From assembly GCA_028697715.1 (NCBI GenBank), contig JAQVDS010000009.1:1-64000 (forward strand): 64,000 bases of DNA, given 5' to 3'. Under the pieces are notes generated by a model. It had not been told where the DNA came from and did not search any database. It was given only the letters and a program-made list of their open reading frames with translations. How positions within the stretch are numbered: position 1 is the stretch's first letter; every line of letters starts with the position of its first letter. This stretch comes from Acidithiobacillus sp. (lineage in GTDB: Bacteria; Pseudomonadota; Gammaproteobacteria; Acidithiobacillales; Acidithiobacillaceae). The translations under genes and the position numbers were made by a program. This document shows positions 26,002 through 34,739 of this stretch, one piece after another.

Positions 26002-26957
26002 ATGGATCGACCTTACAAAACGTAGATGAACGGACCCAACTGGCGGGCACCAACAAGTTCGAGCTGCTCGTTTTCCGCCTCGGAGCCGACGCTGCCCTGG
26101 GCAGTCAGGAGCTCTTCGGCATCAATGTCTTCAAGGTCCGCGAGGCCTTGGTCATGCCGAAGATCACCCCCATGCCGGGGGCGCCGGAGCATGTCCTGGG
26201 AGTCGCCAACATCCGTGGGCAAATCCTTCCCGTCATCGATCTGCCCAGTGTCGTCGGTTGTCAGGCGAGCGGACTAAACATCCTGTTGGTCACCGAATAT
26301 GAACGCTCCGTACAAGGGTTTGCCGTGGAGGACGTCGAGGAAATCGTTCGCCTCGACTGGAGCCGGGTGCTTTCCGCCGAAGGTGCGGCGGTCGGCGGGC
26401 TGGTCACCAGTCTCGCGCGACTCGACGAAGACGAGGAAAAGGCCCGGCTGGCATTAGTACTCGACGTCGAACATATCCTGCGTCAGGTATTACCCTCCCG
26501 CTTCAAGAGCGGCGATGAACTCGGTCAACAGCACCACGTGGAAATCCCGGCAGGCTCAGTCATTCTCTACGCCGATGATTCCGCAGTGGCCCGCAGTCAG
26601 ATCGAAAAAACCCTTCGCAGCCTGGGCCTCCCCTTCATCGGCACCAAAACCGGCAAGGAGGCCTGGGAGCGTCTGCAACAGCTGGCCAAGGACGCGCGCG
26701 CCGAGGGCCGCGCCATCACCGACAAGGTCGCGATGCTCCTCACCGACCTGGAAATGCCAGAGATGGATGGTTTCACCCTGACGCGTCGCATTAAGGAGAA
26801 CGAAAACCTGCGCGCGCTGCCAGTGGTCATCCACTCCTCACTCTCGGGTAGTGCCAACGAGGCCCATGCCCAGAGTGTGAACGCCGATGGCTACGTGGCC
26901 AAATTTATACCCGATGACCTGGCGCGGGCCATCACCAGTGTCATCCATCGCCGATAA
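25998..26957 (+). CDS. cheV: Chemotaxis coupling protein CheV
   Basis: A 319-residue adaptor: N-terminal CheW-like domain (about 15-165; [38 protein letters not shown]) and C-terminal receiver domain (about 180-315) with acidic Asp pair in [12 protein letters not shown] and phospho-Asp in [12 protein letters not shown]. It couples receptors to CheA and is tuned by phosphorylation. With no separate cheW nearby, it may be the main coupler for this array. It overlaps the receptor gene before it. Confidence 0.94.
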   Translation: MNGSTLQNVDERTQLAGTNKFELLVFRLGADAALGSQELFGINVFKVREALVMPKITPMPGAPEHVLGVANIRGQILPVIDLPSVVGCQASGLNILLVTEYERSVQGFAVEDVEEIVRLDWSRVLSAEGAAVGGLVTSLARLDEDEEKARLALVLDVEHILRQVLPSRFKSGDELGQQHHVEIPAGSVILYADDSAVARSQIEKTLRSLGLPFIGTKTGKEAWERLQQLAKDARAEGRAITDKVAMLLTDLEMPEMDGFTLTRRIKENENLRALPVVIHSSLSGSANEAHAQSVNADGYVAKFIPDDLARAITSVIHRR

Positions 26958-26972
26958 CACGAGGCCAGAACC

Positions 26973-28337
26973 ATGATAAACCATCCAGACTCTCTCGCTT
27001 CCCTACTCGATGCCTGCCTCGATGGTGATCCCGAAACCATCCGCTTGCTGCGCGAAGATGAGGAATTCCAGAGCTCGATAACGCCGATCTGTGAGCAACA
27101 GCGGCAACGACTGCAACAATATTGCCAGGTGCTCGATCAGCAGACGCTGGCTTATCAGGGAACAAACAACATCCATCTTCTCGGGTTGGCGTTTCAGAAA
27201 AGCCTGCAACGCGCCGAACTCGACAGCCAGTCTCTGCTCGATCAGGCACAGGCGCTCATTCGCGCGGTCAAGGATTCTGCGGCTGCGGTAGCGGCCAACC
27301 AGGACCTCGCCGAACACACCCTGCGCGATGTACAGTTGGGAAATGAGCGTCTCTCCGAACTCATCGGTGAAATGGATCTCGTCGAGCAGGCGGTGAATGG
27401 CATGGGCAAAACGGTCCAGGCCTTTCTGGAGCAGACCCGGACCATCACCACCCTGGCGGTGAAGGTGCAGGAGATTGCCAAACAGACCAATCTGCTGGCG
27501 CTCAACGCAGCGATCGAGGCCGCCCGCGCTGGCGAACATGGGCGGGGCTTTGCCGTCGTGGCAGACGAAGTCAAAAAGCTGGCGCAGAGCTCCTCCCGGG
27601 CCGCGAGCGACATCCGTAATGCCGCCACCAGCATCAATGAGGGCGCTGCCGAAGTCGAGGATCGGGTGTCTTCCAGTATCCAGCACCTGCGTCGTGGCGG
27701 CGATTCTCTCGAGACGGTTGCCGAGGTGTTGGGTATGGCCAATCATTCCGCCCAGGGAACCCAGGACAATATACAGAACATCATTGCCGGCAGCGCCCAG
27801 GAAATCGCCGCCGCCGAGGCGATGGGTGTGCACATGCAAACACTGGGTAGATCGATGCGCGACTTCGATGACAGTTTCAAGGAAATTCGAGACTGCCTCG
27901 GAAAGGTACAAAATGACCTCGAGCAGGCCGCCGAAGACGCCACGGCAGGGCACGTGCCCGTTGCCGTGCGTCTCAGTATCGCCAAGAGCGACCATGTGCG
28001 CTGGGTAGGAAAGGTTCTCGAAGCCATCAGCACCGGTGATACCAGCCTCGGGGCAGACGAGCTCAAGGACGAACACGCCTGTAGTTTGGGGAAATGGATG
28101 GACAATCTGAACGACGTATCACTGACACAGAGCACGGAGTTCGCCGCCCTGCAGCAGGTGCACCCACAGGTACACAAGCTGGGACTACGCCTGGTCCAAT
28201 CCGTGCGAGAAAACGACACCGCCGAGATTGGCAAGGGCGCGGAACAACTGAAAAGCCTGAGTCAAATGGTACAGACTCAGCTCGACAAGTTGCGCGACAA
28301 GGTTCTGGCCGCAGTAGCGGGGATCTCTGGGGAGTAA
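26973..28337 (+). CDS. Soluble chemoreceptor with CZB domain, no PAS
   Basis: A 454-residue cytoplasmic receptor. The N-terminal about 120 residues are helical without a recognisable sensor fold. The signalling domain carries [20 protein letters not shown] at about 175-195. The C-terminus is a second CZB domain ([41 protein letters not shown]), with conserved His and Cys zinc ligands. There are no transmembrane segments and no CheR-docking pentapeptide at the C-terminus. It lies 15 bases after cheV. Together with the upstream receptor it implies a cytoplasmic array with zinc/oxidant sensing. Confidence 0.92.
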   Translation: MINHPDSLASLLDACLDGDPETIRLLREDEEFQSSITPICEQQRQRLQQYCQVLDQQTLAYQGTNNIHLLGLAFQKSLQRAELDSQSLLDQAQALIRAVKDSAAAVAANQDLAEHTLRDVQLGNERLSELIGEMDLVEQAVNGMGKTVQAFLEQTRTITTLAVKVQEIAKQTNLLALNAAIEAARAGEHGRGFAVVADEVKKLAQSSSRAASDIRNAATSINEGAAEVEDRVSSSIQHLRRGGDSLETVAEVLGMANHSAQGTQDNIQNIIAGSAQEIAAAEAMGVHMQTLGRSMRDFDDSFKEIRDCLGKVQNDLEQAAEDATAGHVPVAVRLSIAKSDHVRWVGKVLEAISTGDTSLGADELKDEHACSLGKWMDNLNDVSLTQSTEFAALQQVHPQVHKLGLRLVQSVRENDTAEIGKGAEQLKSLSQMVQTQLDKLRDKVLAAVAGISGE

Positions 28338-28343
28338 GTTCGG

Positions 28344-28652
28344 GTGGCAAAACAGGAGCTGGCGGCAAATGAAGAGGCAGAAGTCGCCACTGCCCCAGTA
28401 CCACTTTGGCCAAAATTCCGCCTTTGGGCTATTGCCCTCGCTGCCGCCATTGCCGCCGCCAGTGGTACCTCGCTGCTTCCCCCGGCAATTTCTTCCACAG
28501 CACCATTTTGGGCTCCCTATCTTCTCGACGCCCTGCGTTTTCTGGTCCTGTGGTATGTCGCCAGCGTCGTCGTACGTAGCCTGTTTTTCCTGGCGGAATG
28601 GCTGCTCGAAGCGCTGCTGGCCACTCGTCCATTCAGCTCATCCAGCGACTGA
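28344..28652 (+). CDS. Small two-helix membrane protein
   Basis: A 102-residue protein starting at GTG 28344, nine bases after GGGGAG. A charged, Glu-rich N-tail is followed by two hydrophobic helices (about 28-48 and 58-90) and a Ser-rich end. No known domain recognised. It follows the second receptor gene by six bases and so may be the last gene of the chemotaxis transcript. The start codon is uncertain; an ATG at 28369 lies in another frame that gives an implausible protein. Confidence 0.55.
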   Translation: MAKQELAANEEAEVATAPVPLWPKFRLWAIALAAAIAAASGTSLLPPAISSTAPFWAPYLLDALRFLVLWYVASVVVRSLFFLAEWLLEALLATRPFSSSSD

Positions 28653-28670
28653 CCCGCTGCGACGGGGCGG

Positions 28671-28949
28671 TCAATGACGCGCCGTCCACCAATCGCGCCC
28701 CAGACCAAAAATCGTGACTACCAGTGCCAGCAACAGCAGATTAGCAATCCAGCGCCAACGCACCCAGTTACAAATGGCGGCCAAATGGAGCAAGGCGTCC
28801 ACGCCTGCGGTCGACCCATGTAACGCAAGCTGTGCCTTGGCGTTGGTCTCGAATACCACCCCTAAATAGCGCATCACCATTAAAAACAAGGCGATGGCAA
28901 AGAGACCCAGGCCAGTATAGATCCAGGAGGAACGACGGCGCCAACGCAT
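28671..28949 (-). CDS. Small two-helix membrane protein
   Basis: A 92-residue protein with an Arg-rich N-tail (MRWRRRSSW), a first helix (about 10-32) and a second (about 66-84) separated by a short hydrophilic loop. It faces the preceding gene tail to tail with 18 bases between them. It follows the phosphohexomutase on the same strand three bases on, so it is probably co-transcribed with it. No family recognised. Confidence 0.6.
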   Translation of the reverse strand: MRWRRRSSWIYTGLGLFAIALFLMVMRYLGVVFETNAKAQLALHGSTAGVDALLHLAAICNWVRWRWIANLLLLALVVTIFGLGRDWWTARH

Positions 28950-28952
28950 CGG

Positions 28953-30401
28953 CTAGACAGATTTCCAGAAATGGAGTTGCTGCATCGCCGCCGCCAGCAG
29001 CGCATCCGCACGCTCTGCCGTCGCTGCCTCTACATAGCAACGCAACTCCGGGGCATTACCCGAAGGACGCAAATGGAGAATTTCATCGGCATCACTCTGC
29101 ATCCGAACTCCGTCAGTCAGGTCCATTGCCGTGCCGACAAAACCCAAGCCCGAGAAATCCTCATTGAAGGCCGCCAGATTGCCGCCTCCCTCTTGGTAAC
29201 GGGCCAGCAGTTCGCGGCTCCGCTCCGTGGGGAAATTCTGCACCCGATCACTACTGGTATAGCGCTGTGGCAGCTCCTGCAGAAGGCCGGAGAGCGGCGC
29301 ACCAGCTTGCGCTGCGGCGATCAGAGCGGCGAGCATGGGCAAGATGGCATCCCGAGTGGGGAGGGGTTCTAGCCTGCGGCCCTCTTCCCGCAAAGTAGAG
29401 GCGAGCAGAAATCCGCCATTCGCCTCATACCCCATCACCCGGGCGTAGCCCTCTGCCAACAACTGATCCATACCGGCAATCACATAAGGCGACCCGATGC
29501 GGGTGCGTAAAGTCCGCCGGAACTTTCTACTGCTTTCGAGTCCGGTATTGCTCGAAATGGGTGTCACCACCCCGTCGGCACCCAACAACGCCGCACAAAT
29601 TTGCCCCAGCTGATCGCCACGCCACCAAGCCCCAGTCTCGTCGGCCAGCATCGGCCGGTCGGCATCGCCATCGGTGCTGAGTAACGCCTGCAGGCCATGC
29701 CCAGACACCCAGTATTCGGCCAGGACACGATCTTCCGGGCGCAGGGCCTCGGTATCCATGGGCACAAATTCCTCCGAGCGCCCCAACAGCACCGTTTCTG
29801 CACCCAGGGCCTGCAGAAGCCCCGGCAACAGGTCCCGCGCCACTCCCGAATGCTGGTACACACCGATCCGCCAGTTGCGCAGAGGTTCCCCTACAAAAAA
29901 ATCGAGGTAGCGACGGCGGTATTGAGTAAGCCCGAACTCTTCGGCATCGGGCAACTGCGACCGTTGGCGCAGCGCCCCTGCTGGCGTGAACTTCTCTGGG
30001 TCGGAAGAAGGTAAAGCCCTCAGGATCCCAGCCTCGTCGGCCTTACTGAGCTCGGCTTTTGGCCGATTGAACTTGATACCATTACGGTCGAAGGGGATAT
30101 GGCTGCCAGTCACCATGAGCGACGGCAGCCCGGCCTGAAAACCGGCAAAGGCCAGGGCCGGCGAAGGGATACGTCCGAGATAGCGCGGCGTTCCACCGGT
30201 TTCCAGCACGCCCTGCCAGGCCGCTTCGAGGATGGCGCTCGTGCTAGGGCGCAAATCTCCAGCCAGAAAGACCTCCGCACCTGATTCAAACTCTCCCAGC
30301 GTCTGCAAATACCGCAGGAACGCCGACACGTACCCAACCACCACTGCGTCGGTCAACTCCGTCACCAATCCCCGCAAACCACTCGTACCAAATGCCGCCA
30401 T
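28953..30401 (-). CDS. Phosphoglucomutase/phosphomannomutase-family protein
   Basis: A 482-residue alpha-D-phosphohexomutase that would interconvert hexose 1- and 6-phosphates for sugar-nucleotide and surface polysaccharide synthesis. The family motifs are all present: substrate loop FGTSGLRG at the start, catalytic Ser100 in VTGSHIPFDRNGIKF (usual form TASHNP), metal-binding TDGDADRP, sugar-binding GYEANGGF, and phosphate-binding RPSGNAPELR. The start ATG 30401 has GGGAG six bases upstream; the open frame extends ten codons more. It could feed the large glycosyltransferase, but exact substrate cannot be told. Confidence 0.88.
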   Translation of the reverse strand: MAAFGTSGLRGLVTELTDAVVVGYVSAFLRYLQTLGEFESGAEVFLAGDLRPSTSAILEAAWQGVLETGGTPRYLGRIPSPALAFAGFQAGLPSLMVTGSHIPFDRNGIKFNRPKAELSKADEAGILRALPSSDPEKFTPAGALRQRSQLPDAEEFGLTQYRRRYLDFFVGEPLRNWRIGVYQHSGVARDLLPGLLQALGAETVLLGRSEEFVPMDTEALRPEDRVLAEYWVSGHGLQALLSTDGDADRPMLADETGAWWRGDQLGQICAALLGADGVVTPISSNTGLESSRKFRRTLRTRIGSPYVIAGMDQLLAEGYARVMGYEANGGFLLASTLREEGRRLEPLPTRDAILPMLAALIAAAQAGAPLSGLLQELPQRYTSSDRVQNFPTERSRELLARYQEGGGNLAAFNEDFSGLGFVGTAMDLTDGVRMQSDADEILHLRPSGNAPELRCYVEAATAERADALLAAAMQQLHFWKSV

Positions 30402-30485
30402 AGTTTTCTCCCTAGATTCTCTGGCAAGCATATCATGCTAGGCGGATCCCATACTCCGCCAAGCCACTTTTGTTAATCCAAAGAC

Positions 30486-30708
30486 GTAATGTCCTCTTTG
30501 TCCAATTGTAAAATATCCCCTTTTGGTTTTGGGGGCGGTGACAGAGGAGATCATTACGATGACGCAGAAGGCGGTGGACCGGCTGGAGGTGATGCAGCAG
30601 TTGGTCAGTCGGACGCTACGGCAGCAAGAGGCGGCACAGCAGCTCGGGCTGAGCGTGCGGCAGGTCAGGCGCCTGCTGATCCGATTTCGAGAGAAAGGGG
30701 CGCCTTAT
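30486..30708 (+). mobile_element. Truncated 5' end of an ISNCY-type insertion sequence
   Basis: The left part of an IS with its transposase start (ATG 30559, AGAGGAG before it). The peptide MTQKAVDRLEVMQQLVSRTL then QQEAAQQLGLSVRQVRRLLI and RFREKGA is the typical N-terminal helix-turn-helix of ISNCY-family transposases. Homology stops abruptly after about 50 codons, where the sequence passes into a dipeptidase remnant. The outer boundary is estimated; no target duplication or right end was found. Confidence 0.6.
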
Positions 30709-31097
30709 ATCGGGCGCAATCCTTCTTGTCGGGCCGACACTTGGGATGGCGCGTTACGCTGTTCGACGCCTATCGCCCTCTGGCGGTTCAGCACTTCATG
30801 GTCTGGAATCTATGCCCGACTCGCCCCCAAAGTATACCGCTTTGGGGGGATTCCCGATCCGGATCCCTGCTGTCCGCCGCCCCACAGCACGGGTGCCGCC
30901 ATAGACTGTAAACTGGTGGATGGAGAAGGTCGGGATATACCCATGCGCGGTCCTGTCGATGACTTTTGGTCTCGGTCATGACCCAGGCGGGGTTTGCGCA
31001 GCATGTTGGAGAATGGTGGCACTTCTCCATCGGAGATCAGATGTGGGCGCATGCGATGGGCGCAAAGCACGCGCTTTATGGACGAATCCTCAGCTGA
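30709..31097 (+). pseudogene. Broken D-Ala-D-Ala dipeptidase (VanX/DdpX-like)
   Basis: Pieces of a peptidase M15D protein appear in order but in different frames. FLSGRHLGWRVTLFDAYRPL comes first. HSTGAAIDCKLVDGEGRDIP and MRGPVDDF follow in a second frame, and GFAQHVGEWWHFSIGDQMWA then LYGRILS and a stop come in a third. The zinc ligands of the family (His and Asp in HSTGAAID, His in EWWH) survive, yet the N-terminus is missing, two frameshifts occur, and about 20 residues are deleted before GFAQ. The 5' part is joined to an IS remnant, so the IS probably caused the truncation. The end overlaps sulP tail to tail by eight bases. Confidence 0.75.
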
Positions 31098-32613
31098 TCT
31101 TATCATCCGCCACATGATAACGCGGGTCTTCTGCCACGTTAAAGACGACCAGATCCTTTGCCTTCTCCAGCAAATCCCGGCAGTCACCGCTCAAATGGCG
31201 CAGATACAGCTTCTTGCCCCGCTTCTTGTAGCGCTCCGCCAGCGCATCAATAGCCTCGATGGCGGAATGATCGACAATCCGTGCCCCGCCGAAGTCGATG
31301 ATGACCACGTCCGGATCTTCCGCCGGGGTAAAGAGATTACGGAAGGCGCTCACCGAGGCAAAAAACAGCGTTCCTTGCAGGGTGTATATCTTATGCCCCT
31401 CCGTATCGATGCTAGTTTTGACTTCAATCTGCTTGGCGTGCTGCCAGGCAAAGACCAGCGCCGCGATGATGACTCCCGCCACTACCGCCAAGGTAATATT
31501 GACCAGCACCGTAATGGCGGCGACCAGAATGCCGATGACTATGTCCGTACGCGGCACCTTGCCGAAAAAGCGCAGACTGCTCCATTCAAAGGTCTTTTCC
31601 ACCACCACGAACATCACGCCGACCAGTGCGGCAATGGGCACCTGGCTAATCCAGTCTGAGGCCAGCACAATAAAGGACAGCAAGAAAATAGCCGTGGTAA
31701 TGCCCGAAAGGCGTTTGATGGCGCCGTTACCGACGTTGATGATGCTCTCCCCCAGCATGGCGCAGCCGCCCATGGCGCCAAAAAAGCCGCTGACCACATT
31801 GGCAAGACCCTGCGCCATGGACTCCCGATTCGGCTTGCCGCGGGTGTCGGTCATCTCGTCAATCAGATCCAGGGTCAACAAGGTTTCCACCAAACCGTTG
31901 GCGGCCATAACCAGGGCGTAAGGGAAGATGACGACCAGCGTATGCCAGGTCAATGGCACTTCCGGCAAATGAAAGCTGGGCAGACCGCCGGCCAGCGATG
32001 CCACATCGCCGATGGTCACCGTAGGAATCTTGAAGACGACCACGAGGAGGGTGGTCACTAACGCACCTGCGAGCGTTGCCGGGATCGCCTTGGTGATGCG
32101 CGGCGTCAGGTAAATAGCTACCATGGTCAGGGCGACCAGTCCGATCATGATATAAAGCTGCGTACCCTGCATCCAGACCATGGCGCCTTGGGCATCCTTG
32201 ACCTTGAAATGCTCTAGCTGCGCCATGAAGATCACGATAGCGAGGCCGTTGATGAAACCGAGCATGACCGGGTGTGGAATCAGTCGCACGAATTTACTCA
32301 GCCGCGCCGCCGCGAAGAAAAGTTGCAGCAGGCCCATCAGGACGACGGCAGCAAACAGGTATTCTACCCCGTGGGAAACCACCAACGATACCGCCACCAC
32401 CGCCGTAGCACCGCTGGCGCCGGATACCATACCTGGTCGCCCACCCCACAGCGAGGTGACAAACACCAGGATAACCGCCGCGTACAAGCCGGTTAACGGC
32501 GAAACATGGGCGACAAAGGCGAAGGCGATGGCTTCCGGCACCAGAGCCAGCGCCACAGTAATGCCGCTAAGGATATTGATCTTGTTTTCTTCAAATCGGG
32601 ACAGGCTTTGCAT
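31090..32613 (-). CDS. SulP-family inorganic anion transporter with STAS domain
   Basis: A 507-residue membrane protein. About ten to twelve hydrophobic helices fill residues 1-410 with SulP signatures (SGITVALALVPEAIAFAFVA, HPVMLGFINGLAIVIFMAQL). A C-terminal STAS domain (about 415-500; VVIIDFGGARIVDHSAIEAI) follows. SulP proteins carry sulfate, bicarbonate or other anions, usually with Na+ or H+. The short form and FINGLAI motif resemble BicA-type bicarbonate carriers as much as sulfate permeases, so the substrate is left open. Both sulfate and inorganic carbon would suit a sulfur-oxidising autotroph. It is transcribed alone, divergent from the ABC importer. Confidence 0.88.
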   Translation of the reverse strand: MQSLSRFEENKINILSGITVALALVPEAIAFAFVAHVSPLTGLYAAVILVFVTSLWGGRPGMVSGASGATAVVAVSLVVSHGVEYLFAAVVLMGLLQLFFAAARLSKFVRLIPHPVMLGFINGLAIVIFMAQLEHFKVKDAQGAMVWMQGTQLYIMIGLVALTMVAIYLTPRITKAIPATLAGALVTTLLVVVFKIPTVTIGDVASLAGGLPSFHLPEVPLTWHTLVVIFPYALVMAANGLVETLLTLDLIDEMTDTRGKPNRESMAQGLANVVSGFFGAMGGCAMLGESIINVGNGAIKRLSGITTAIFLLSFIVLASDWISQVPIAALVGVMFVVVEKTFEWSSLRFFGKVPRTDIVIGILVAAITVLVNITLAVVAGVIIAALVFAWQHAKQIEVKTSIDTEGHKIYTLQGTLFFASVSAFRNLFTPAEDPDVVIIDFGGARIVDHSAIEAIDALAERYKKRGKKLYLRHLSGDCRDLLEKAKDLVVFNVAEDPRYHVADDKIS

Positions 32614-33058
32614 CGGACTGCTCCACTTGAGGCAAATGCGTCTCCATGCCGGGTTGGGCGCTTAGGCCCGCAGTGCGGCAGGAAGCAGCAGTAGAGTTCG
32701 AAAATGAGAAAGGCGAAAGCTTCGCCTGAGTGCGGTTAGCAGTGACCGCAATAAAGAATGGGGTTGAAACTCACATCGGAGGATGGCACCTGATTCATTG
32801 GCTTAATGACTAAATACCGTACCAGAGTCCTGATTTATAATCAAACCTGGTTTGCCTCCCATGTTAGGCTTTCCGCAGGGTCAGCCCCGCGGTGGGAGAA
32901 AAGCGCATTCAGTGGGCAAGAACGAGCACAATGATGGTCGCGTTCCACCACAGCTGCAGAAAGATTCGCAGCTACATGGCGAGCGGGCGCACCGGAGCGC
33001 TTGACAGCAAAGTATACCCATCCTACATTCCGCAACTCTGTTGCGCTGGTACGCATGC
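32614..33058. other. Intergenic region between sulP and the ABC importer
   Basis: About 445 bases with no credible gene; it should hold both divergent promoters. Visible structures: an inverted repeat AGGCGAA-agc-TTCGCCT (near 32711-32727), arms TGCGGT/ACCGCA just after it, and two adjoining dyads at 32831-32854. No clear -35/-10 pair or known riboswitch was recognised. Confidence 0.5.
32831..32854. promoter_or_regulatory. Two adjoining dyads, candidate operator
   Basis: TGATT-tat-AATCA (32831-32843) runs directly into CAAACC-t-GGTTTG (32842-32854). Both have perfect arms. Their place, upstream of a metal-type importer and sulP, suggests a repressor site, but neither matches a Zur, Fur or MntR box that I can identify. 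Confidence 0.3.
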
Positions 33059-33886
33059 ATGCCTGCCTTTTCTGTCTCGACTGATCCCGTTCTGGAAGTC
33101 TCCAACCTGGGCGTACGCCTCGGCGGCAGACAGGTATTGCAGGACATCTCTTTTACCCTGAAGAAGGGGAGCGTCTCCGCCCTGATTGGTGAAAATGGTG
33201 CGGGCAAAACCACCCTCTTGCGCAGCATCCTGGGCATTCAGACCTGGCAGAAAGGTAGCATCCGAGTGCTGGGCAAGACAGCACGCGGACAACTTTCGCA
33301 GATTGGCTATGTTCCGCAAAAGATCGCTTTCGATCCGTACCTACCCCTGCGCACCCGAGATCTGGTGGCTCTGGGGCAAACGGGCCGTCACTGGTGGCAA
33401 CGGTCGGATACTGCAGCGGTGGCTGAGGCGCTTGCCGCGGTGCAGGCCGAAAGCTTTGCTGAACAACGGGTAGGGATGCTTTCGGGCGGGCAACAGCAGC
33501 GCGCCGTCATTGCCCATGCCCTCGCCCGTCGACCGCGCCTGCTTCTCCTCGATGAGCCTCTTGCCAACCTCGACTTCGCCAGCGCCAGCCGCCTGGTGGA
33601 GCTACTGGGTGTACTGGCCCGTAAACAAGGGATCAGCGTCCTGGTCACGGCGCACGACATGAACCCCTTGCTGCCCATACTCGATCATCTCGTGTATCTG
33701 GTCGGTGGCCGGGCTGCGGCGGGCAACGTGGCCGAGGTCGTGCGCAGCGATGTATTAAACCGGCTCTATGGTTACCCAGTAGAAGTATTGCAGCATCGCG
33801 GACGCCTACTGGTCCTGCCCGAAAACCCGCAGCAGGGCCTGGAAATCCCCTGCCACGTCCACGAACATCTGGATCAGCATGACTGA
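33059..33886 (+). CDS. Metal-type ABC importer ATP-binding protein (ZnuC/MntB-like)
   Basis: A 275-residue ATPase with Walker A GENGAGKTTLL, signature LSGGQQQRAVIAHAL, Walker B LLLLDEPLANLD and the H-loop in VTAHDMNPLLPI, which is characteristic of zinc/manganese ABC importers. The C-terminus ends in a His/Glu-rich tail (CHVHEHLDQHD) that may bind metal. Start is uncertain: no good Shine-Dalgarno precedes either 33055 or 33059. It overlaps the first permease by eight bases. Confidence 0.85.
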   Translation: MPAFSVSTDPVLEVSNLGVRLGGRQVLQDISFTLKKGSVSALIGENGAGKTTLLRSILGIQTWQKGSIRVLGKTARGQLSQIGYVPQKIAFDPYLPLRTRDLVALGQTGRHWWQRSDTAAVAEALAAVQAESFAEQRVGMLSGGQQQRAVIAHALARRPRLLLLDEPLANLDFASASRLVELLGVLARKQGISVLVTAHDMNPLLPILDHLVYLVGGRAAAGNVAEVVRSDVLNRLYGYPVEVLQHRGRLLVLPENPQQGLEIPCHVHEHLDQHD

Positions 33887-34739
33887 TCCCCTGCATCTGG
33901 CGAGCTTTCTGCACAATTCCGCGGTGCAGACTGCCCTATGGATCGGTGCACTGGCGGCAATCCTGAACGGCAGCATAGGGATCTTTACCGTGCTGCGGCA
34001 GCATAGCTTTGCCGGTCACGCCCTGGGGGACGGTAGTAGTGCTGGAGGAGCGGTGGCAATCTTTCTTGGGAGTGCCGCCCTGTGGGGATTCCTCGGCATG
34101 GCCTGGTTGGCGGCCCTGGCCATGGGGGCATTGGGCCTGCGACGCGCCCGTGAACGCGATCTGGCCACCGGTGTAGTGCTCGGGGCGACACTGGGAATTT
34201 CCGCACTCTTCCTCTACTTGGACGTGAGCAGCACGCAAGCCAGCGGCGCCACAGTGGAGGTCATGTTTGGGTCGATCTTTGCGTTGGATCCGCAACTGCT
34301 CTGGCCAACGATCCTTCTCGTGGGAGTCGCCATTGCTTTGATCGTCCTGCTCTACCGCCCGCTCTTGCTGATTGCTGCCAACCCCGATCTCGGGCGTGCC
34401 GCAGGATTGCCCGTACGCCGCCTGGAACTGCTCTACCTGCTGCTGCTCGGTACCGCGGCGGCCCTGTCGGCCCTCTCCATTGGCGTCATCCTCGCCACCG
34501 CGCTGCTGCTCGGCCCTGCGGCAAGTGCGTTGCGTCTGGCCCGCAGGCCCTGGCAGAGCTTCCTCTACGCCCAAGGAATCGCCCTCACCGCCGTGCTGGG
34601 CGGCATCTACCTCGCGTTCATGAGCTATTATTGGTCGGATGGTGCCAGCTGGCCGGTAAGCTTTTTCGTCGTACTCCTGATTCTCCTGCTGTACCTGGCC
34701 AGCGCAGCTCTGGCCTCCCGGCGACGGACCAAGCGCTGA
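33879..34739 (+). CDS. Metal-type ABC importer permease 1 (ZnuB-like)
   Basis: A 286-residue membrane protein with about eight helices and the ABC-3 family motifs (FTVLRQHSFAGHALGDGSSA, GGAVAIFLGSAALWGF, LLGPAASALRLARRPWQSFL). It overlaps the ATPase gene by eight bases and the next permease by one base (TGATG). Two different permeases in one transporter suggest a heterodimeric channel, as in some Mn/Zn importers. Confidence 0.85.
   Translation: MTDPLHLASFLHNSAVQTALWIGALAAILNGSIGIFTVLRQHSFAGHALGDGSSAGGAVAIFLGSAALWGFLGMAWLAALAMGALGLRRARERDLATGVVLGATLGISALFLYLDVSSTQASGATVEVMFGSIFALDPQLLWPTILLVGVAIALIVLLYRPLLLIAANPDLGRAAGLPVRRLELLYLLLLGTAAALSALSIGVILATALLLGPAASALRLARRPWQSFLYAQGIALTAVLGGIYLAFMSYYWSDGASWPVSFFVVLLILLLYLASAALASRRRTKR

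Noticed and set aside
30489-30911. Open frame spanning the IS remnant and dipeptidase, taken as one gene
   Set aside because: Homology changes frame several times inside it, so it is a chance fusion and not a functional protein.
34631-34738. N-terminal extension of the second importer permease
   Set aside because: It overlaps the coding end of permease 1; the ATG at 34739, overlapping the stop codon, starts the first membrane helix.
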